DNA of 64,000 nt. Origin: Coptis chinensis (taxonomy: Eukaryota; Streptophyta; Magnoliopsida; Ranunculales; Ranunculaceae). The position numbers and the translations under genes are program-made. Every line of letters begins with the position of its first letter. The first letter of the stretch is position 1. The DNA lies in the NCBI GenBank assembly GCA_015680905.1, contig CM027379.1:97019001-97083000 (forward strand), read 5' to 3'. This document shows positions 57,946-64,000 of the stretch, one piece after another. The notes beneath the pieces were generated by a model that was not told the DNA's origin, made no database searches, and saw only the letters and a program-made list of their open reading frames with translations.

Positions 57946-60900
57946 TAGAAAGGCCCAGATGAACAAGAGAAGATAGCAAAAGTATTTGCCTGGACTGCAA
58001 AGTTAATGGATCTAAATCTTATAAAGGAAGAAAGAGATGCCGCACAAATACTGAATATGACACAAGGAAAACAATAAACTTCTTTTGGAACTCACTCTTA
58101 TTCAATCTAACTCCATCTCACATGGACATAGAATTTCCAACTGATGAAACGTGATTGAAAACTAAAACTACACACTCATTTGGGTTCGACTGTATATGGT
58201 TGTATAAGTCGGCACTATCTCATGGGTATGACGCGTTGCGACCAAGTCCTCCAAAGTAGCATTTGTATAGTGAATTTGTTGGTTTCGACTATGGACTCAA
58301 GAGTCTCTAAAAGTAGAAATTCAAGCAAGCCTATAACGCCCTGATTTAACTTTGGTGAGAACCAAGTCACTATTGGGCAACAAAGGTAAGATCCCCTTGC
58401 TTTCCTACTTTTTTCAATATTTTGTAAGTGATAGCAGCACCTCACATTGGGAACCTTAAAACACTCAAAGACTGCTCATTCGCCTTTGCAATGAGAGCAC
58501 CTTTTTTCATTTGATTAACTAACTTATTTTACATTCAATTTATTAAAATGGTTATATCAGGTCATGAAGATGCTACCATACGCATATCAAGTTGGAAATA
58601 TTTTGGATCAGAGTGCTCTGCAGCTAGATTAAATGTATGTATGGAATCTATTTTTCTTTTTTATTTGATATATATTTATAGTCTACAAATCCTGATCAGT
58701 TTCTACGATCTTTCTCAGTGGGATGGAAGGATGAAGGTTAGTCCATAGCCTAAAGAAGAATCAGGGTTGTAATTTTTTTTGGTAAGTGGACCTTCTTTCA
58801 TAGTGTAATTTATCCATGAGATTGTATGACTATGTTGATAAAATATGGTGAACTGAAGTTCATGACTATGTCGTTTGAAGGTATTCATTCACTTATGTCC
58901 TAGCAGAAAGTGGTTAGGCTTTTATTTGTTTGAGGTTCATTTAGCAATTTTAGGAGTCTACTTCAAACATGCTAAGAAAAGAAATTGATAAGACTTACGA
59001 GATGTTATAGGTGTATATGTATAAGAAACCTCTTACAAAGATAGTTCTCTCCTCATAAGCCTTTGTGATTTGCTCCAGTCTTCCTAGATGAGAAAAGAGA
59101 AAGGACCAATAAAATGTATAGAAAGTACAATTGACACCTCAATCGACTCATATAATTCATCTTGGAAACTTGCAACAATTTTGCAACAGTTTGGCCGATA
59201 CACCACGCAATGACATTGGTGCTCTCGGCATTACATTCTATAAGCCCTTCACGTCTCTCACTCAAAAAAATGGCCTCAAATGATGTGAGAAAATTTTGTC
59301 ACTAATTTTAACTATCGTTGATTAGAAACAAAAGTATATATACATCTTATTTAGTTAATATATGTTCTTCGCATCATTGAATTGTTCTTCCTTTCTGCTG
59401 TTTAATTGCAGAAACAAATGTTGGCAAAAAAATTCGCAGCAATACCACATGAATCATTATGCAACTATGCTAATTTCAAACCAAGGTTAATTAGTATTAT
59501 TTGTAGTTTGATTTATTGATTACTATTTTCCACCATTGGAATCTCAAGATAAAATACAAACTTTATTTCAACCAATATAGACTTTTTGAATTGTATTATG
59601 CAACCAAATTAGGAATTGTTAAATAGAGACCTTTTGAATACTATCAGTAAGTAAGTTAGCTCAGGCAATTCAAAGGTAACCGGTTTGACTTATTTATTCT
59701 ATTTTCATTTTTCTTTCTTGCATATATGGCTTGAAGCTTCAACAATCTTCGATATATCGTTCTCCATCTTCGGGTTTTGGAATGGTTTTTTTGTGAAGAG
59801 GAAGTCGTTTGGTGTATTCAACAATCTAAGGTGAGTTTTTGGTTGTTATAAGATGAAGTGTTGTTTAATTATTTTGTTTTGATTATGCTTTTGATCTTTC
59901 TAAGGGTTTGACAAAAGTATTAATTTTAAGTTTTGTGATTATCAAACTCTAATTTCTCAATATGGTTAATTTGTTATCGAAGATTTTGCTCATTGTTTCA
60001 TTATTTTTCCTTTCATATACCATGAAATTTAAACTATCGGTTTTATATGATTTGGCGGTGATTTTCGGGACTAAATGATCAGAAAAAGTCTCAGTCACTT
60101 GCTTCGGCTCTCAGGGCGTTAAACATAATTTTAGTGAAATTGTGGTTGTAGCAGAATTCGACTCAATATTAATTATCTTGCATTGTCAAACTTATCAATC
60201 TAAGAGTAGTCAATATCTTTTTATACCAGACTACTTAGTTGTCGTTTATACGCAAGGAGCTTACTAGGACATCCCTACCCAGTGAATGCATAGGTGGTGC
60301 TGAGTTGATCAACTCTCTTATTGAAGCATTTCCAACACTACAAGTCTACAACATGAGTAGAATATAGATAGTAACAACCTCATGGATTTAGGTGAGGGAC
60401 AAGGCTCTCAACATAAGGTCGAAATGTATAGTGTGTACTCCGATCAACATCCAAATAACTCAGGTTTTGAAGCTAGATGACATCATATACCAAATACTAA
60501 TTTTTTATTTAATTATTTCACTTTTATATAATTATCAGGAAAAAAAAGGTACATAAATACTGTTCTCATTAGTTCGTAGAAATTTGTCTTTTATCATTCA
60601 TACACTCATGACAGTGTTTGAGCCATGATCTAATGGACTGTGTGCCCATTATATGTTTGTTTTCAAAAGTTGAGATTTGGTTTTCAAGACATAACCCATC
60701 TATGATCTTATATTGTTTTAGTAAGCTCTTCTTTAAACTGGCTTGAGTTGTTGTTTTAGTAGGTTGTTTTGTTTTGCTCATGGTTTACTTATCACTGGCA
60801 TTATAAAAGCATTGATGCTTCTAAAATTCTATTGGTGTCTAAAGCCTAAAGGTTACATTCACATGTTATATTCTTGGATACTCACTTTGTTTGTATCCAT

Positions 60901-61848
60901 AGTTTATAGGTGATTGTAGATACCATATTTTGTTTCTCTCCTTACATGTGTGTTTGTTTGTCATACATTCATACTTGGTGTTTAACTTATGATAGCGATT
61001 GTTTGAGAAAAATAAGTACCTTATATTTTGGAAACTTTCTCCTTCAAAATCTTCTGTTATTATAATGTGTTTAATTAGGAGCATGAGTTGGGCTAAGGCA
61101 TGGGAACATGTATAGGAATTGGGATTACCTTACTAAAAGTCTAGGCACCTGAAGACTATCCTCATAAAATGCAAGGCTTGTTTTAGCTAACAAGTTACTA
61201 CACCATACACTTTTAACTTGATATCCCTGTAAGCTTTTCCATTGTTGTTGCCTATTTTTCTTGATCTGTCACACCATTGTACTTTCCTTTAAGTTATTCG
61301 TAATAGTGCGTGTATCTTGAATTTTACAATCAAAATAAGACCAGTTGATCAATTGAAAATGGTAAGCCTTTGTCTTGAATTGACGAAATTGATTTCAAGC
61401 ATGTTCACAAAAATTGATCGAACGTAGTGACAAGTGTGGTTGTAGATATTTGGAGTGTTTTTTGTGAGCCGTAGAAACCTATTTGGTGGAAAGGGCCCAA
61501 GGGGATGATAACATAAATATGTATATTTATATGCTAAGTTTTCTTCTCCTCTTAAGTTGCCTGTCTTGCTACAAATCAGTTTATGATTCTTGAATGAGTT
61601 CTTCTGTGTAGAAACAGTATTGGCTTAAAGTTTGTTGTGTTATGAATATAACCAAAACATATGTACCATTAATTCCGAATCACAATTGTCTTGAAACCAA
61701 CTAAGGACTTATATGACCATAGATGATGTGCAATACATTCTATTACTTGCAAACTACACAACACACAATTGGTGGATAAAGAAAGAAGCAACATAAATTT
61801 GATATTGTTAAATTCATTAATAAACATGTTTCTTGAGGTGGTGGTGCA
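57946..61848. other. Unassigned 3.9 kb stretch
   Basis: AT-rich, with no recognisable gene. Short open frames, such as 58548-58748 (GHEDATIRISSW, vaguely WD40-like) and minus-strand ones at 58215-58445 and 60569-60781, lack support. A donor-like AAGGTGAGTTTTT lies near 59828 after a leader-like stretch. Confidence 0.35.
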
Positions 61849-62832
61849 GTTGCAGCACTCCTGTCTCTTAAGAATCAATGGCAGAACCTACCACCAAGCT
61901 GGGGAAATTTCACAGATCCTTGTGGGGCACATTGGGATGGAGTCAATTGTGAAATTAATTCTAGAGTGACACAACTGTGAGTTGCTTATGTAAAATGCTA
62001 TAACAGAGAATGATCTTTTGGACTTTACATCAGCATAATGGGGTCATTACTAAATAACATTTTCATCATACACCTTCTGATTTTTCCATCAACACCAGTG
62101 ATTTTGCAGGGTATTATCCACCATGAACCTCAAAGGTACATTAGGTAGTGACATTGCAGAACTATCTGAGTTAAAATCCTTGTGAGTTCTTCCCTGGCAC
62201 TCATATGCAGCTATAGTTGTTTCTCAGCAATTGGAATTAATACAAGATTACGAGAATAACAGTAGTTCAAAAGTGTTGATCACTAGAGGGAAATTCAAGT
62301 AAATACACAATATGATTGTAGAATTCTTGATTGTTTTGGACATGTTTACATGCAGGGATCTATCATTCAATCGAGGCTTTATGGGACCTCTTCCTCTGTG
62401 AATAAGGGATCTGAAAAAGCTAGATAGTCTGTAAGATCAAAACAGTATAATAGTCTTAACGTATATACATTGATCAGGCTATCCGTTTTTGCAAAGAAAT
62501 TTGAAGCAAGTGTTGCAATAATATTGTCTTTATATTTCTCAATGCCTTAGCTTGTTGTAGCTTCAGTAGTCGCATCCCAAGAGAGATTGGCAATCTTGCA
62601 AATCTATCCTTTCTGTAAGGATTTCTACTTTTATTTTCAAATTTTGTTTTATTTAAGTATGAAAACAATTCTTCCTTCATCTAACGCGTTAGGTACGTAA
62701 AACAAGTTTATCAACTTGACAATTCTCTTCTTAGGGGTTTGAACTCTGACAACTTTAGTGGGAAAATACCAGCTAGCTTGGGTAACCTTTCTGATATCAC
62801 TCATTTTGATATAGTCGACAATCACAACAATG
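61849..62832 (+). pseudogene. LRR receptor-like kinase (LRR VIII-1 type) ectodomain fragment
   Basis: Exons of a leucine-rich-repeat receptor kinase related to the At5g49760/HPCA1 group. Exon 61849-61976 gives AALLSLKNQWQNLPPSWGNF and DPCGAHWDGVNC, the N-terminal cap. Exon 62110-62181 gives STMNLKGTLGSDIAELSELK, and exon 62356-62430 gives DLSFNRGFMGPLPL then IRDLKKLDSL, with a TGA stop between. The next (to 62614) gives CSFSSRIPREIGNLANLSFL, its start altered, and the last (62735-about 62832) LNSDNFSGKIPASLGNLSD. Each clean exon is 72-75 bases and codes one 24-25 residue repeat, with all junctions in phase 2 (CT|G), as in this subfamily. Signal peptide exon, transmembrane segment and kinase are missing from the window, and the fragment decays after the last repeat. 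Confidence 0.85.
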
Positions 62833-63926
62833 GTGATCATTTTGTAGTACATTATCGACACTAACTTTGATATATGTTTGATCAGCTAGGTGTTGCACCT
62901 TATCTTGGCTCCATTGTATTTACTTTGAATGGGGAGAGAAACAAAGATAAAAAATCTACTCTGAATGGGGGAGTATGTATCCACACTCGCGAATGGTAAT
63001 TGCAGTGCAACTTTTGATCTACATAGTAAATTCTTCCAAGCAGATAAGCATGTTTATCTAGATGTAGTACCAATTAACAATGTAGATCACATTTTCAATC
63101 ATCAATGTCACACTTATACCAGTCCACATTGTTTAATATGATTGATTTTTAAATCTCAGTGCATTATTATACTCATCATATTTCTAACAAGAAATACTTA
63201 ACTTTTGTCCCCTCTTCCATCATCTCCCTCCTTTCCCTATCTATTTTTACATCTTTTTTATTTATTGTAAAAATTATTCTACATGCATTTAAATAATACC
63301 TAGAAGTCATGGCACTGTCATGAGCTGATGAACCAAAAAAGGCCACAAACAAATGTTTCGCAACTATGTTTCTTGGATGAACTTTTTCTTTTTCTCTTTA
63401 CTTAGAATTGGTTTTTCCAATATTTAAATCAATAACTTCATGCGGTAGAGTAATATAAATGTTGATCCAAGTGGGTTGAGGGAGAGGCAAAGTTCAAATA
63501 CCTGGCTAGGGTTGGTATTGCTCGCCATGGAGAATGGCTATCGTGGATGGACTGTAGGATAGTGTGCTTGAGTTCTTTTCGAGTGTCCCAGGTACATCAA
63601 CTTGGGTGTTCATACTTCATAATGCATGGCCCTAGTGCGGTTAAGGACATTGCCACACAGATTAGAAATGACATCCCTCATGTAAACACCACCAATAACC
63701 ACTATGGTATAGATATTGTATGACTTTCAAATAGATAGATTTTCCTTTTTAGGTTATTTATGTTCACATCTGAATAGATTGCTCATCAAAATGTTTGTTT
63801 AATGAAATGTCGTTGTGAAATATAGTGAAACCTCATGTATGTAGAATGTTAGGAACAGGTGCATTTACAAGAAAATTAAAAGTGGATATAAGTGTAACTT
63901 GTAAGTGTATAATACTCAATTTTTAA
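62833..63926. other. Unassigned AT-rich stretch after LRR fragment
   Basis: No further LRR exon, transmembrane segment or kinase exon is recognised. A 150-base patch of higher GC (63465-63620) contains AGTTCAAATACCTGG, which recalls a Pol III B box, but there is no matching A box. Confidence 0.3.
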
Positions 63927-63948
63927 TTTTTTTTTTTTTTTTTTTTTT
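63927..63948. repeat. Poly-T tract
   Basis: Uninterrupted run of 22 T. It may be the tail of a reversed retroposon or a simple homopolymer; length is uncertain in any assembly. Confidence 0.9.
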
Positions 63949-64000
63949 GTGGACAAGGCTGTTGCATGGTTTCAATTCTATAAAGAATATGGTATTTTAA

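Noticed and set aside
58548-58748. GHEDATIRISSW text resembling a WD40 repeat
   Set aside because: One partial repeat without the usual WD end or neighbouring repeats.
63430-63950. Possible SINE (B-box-like AGTTCAAATACC and T-run downstream)
   Set aside because: No matching A box, no target duplication, and about 450 bases between the box and the T-run.

Overview
The window looks like repeat-dense, gene-poor nuclear DNA of a flowering plant, probably a eudicot; the species cannot be named. The evidence is AT-rich sequence, Athila and Ty1/copia retrotransposons, a TTF-zinc-finger hAT transposon, a Tourist-like MITE, and broken fragments of typical plant genes (a CYP82-type cytochrome P450, an LRR VIII-type receptor kinase, a MAPKKK-like kinase, and the proteasome lid subunit RPN11). 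I found no intact host gene, no tRNA or rRNA, no CRISPR array and no bacterial-type operon.

Layout. 1-10824: a minus-strand Athila-type Ty3/gypsy element (gag, protease, RT, RNase H, integrase, then an ORF in the env position) with its tRNA primer site and right-hand LTR; a second, related ORF runs off the left edge. 12056-14587: an Athila-type LTR with a sister solo LTR nested inside it. 15272-~20820: a plus-strand copia element. 21833-28440: a minus-strand Tork-like copia element, split by an Athila-type solo LTR. 29418-29790: RPN11 fragments, followed by a hAT transposon (29855-37160) that itself carries a 3.5 kb solo LTR. 38479-46705: a kinase-like gene cut in two by a copia derivative with three LTRs and two internal regions (38901-45510). 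46975-54480: a minus-strand copia remnant split by a plus-strand copia copy (47913-53584). 54788-55165: a MITE. 56550-57945: a CYP82 pseudogene. 61849-62832: an LRR receptor-kinase fragment. The rest is unassigned.

History. Matching target-site duplications fix several insertion orders: ACATC around the solo LTR in the Tork-like copia, AATAAAGC around the hAT, TTCTT around the solo LTR inside the hAT, AGTAT around the three-LTR element in the kinase gene, ATAAG around the copia-in-copia insertion, and TTA around the MITE. The most unusual parts are the three-LTR copia derivative, whose two internal regions each keep an open Ty3-type aspartic-protease reading frame; the concentration of LTR-LTR differences at CAG/CTG sites, which looks like a sequencing artefact of CHG methylation; and a GC-rich motif shared by otherwise unrelated retroelements.
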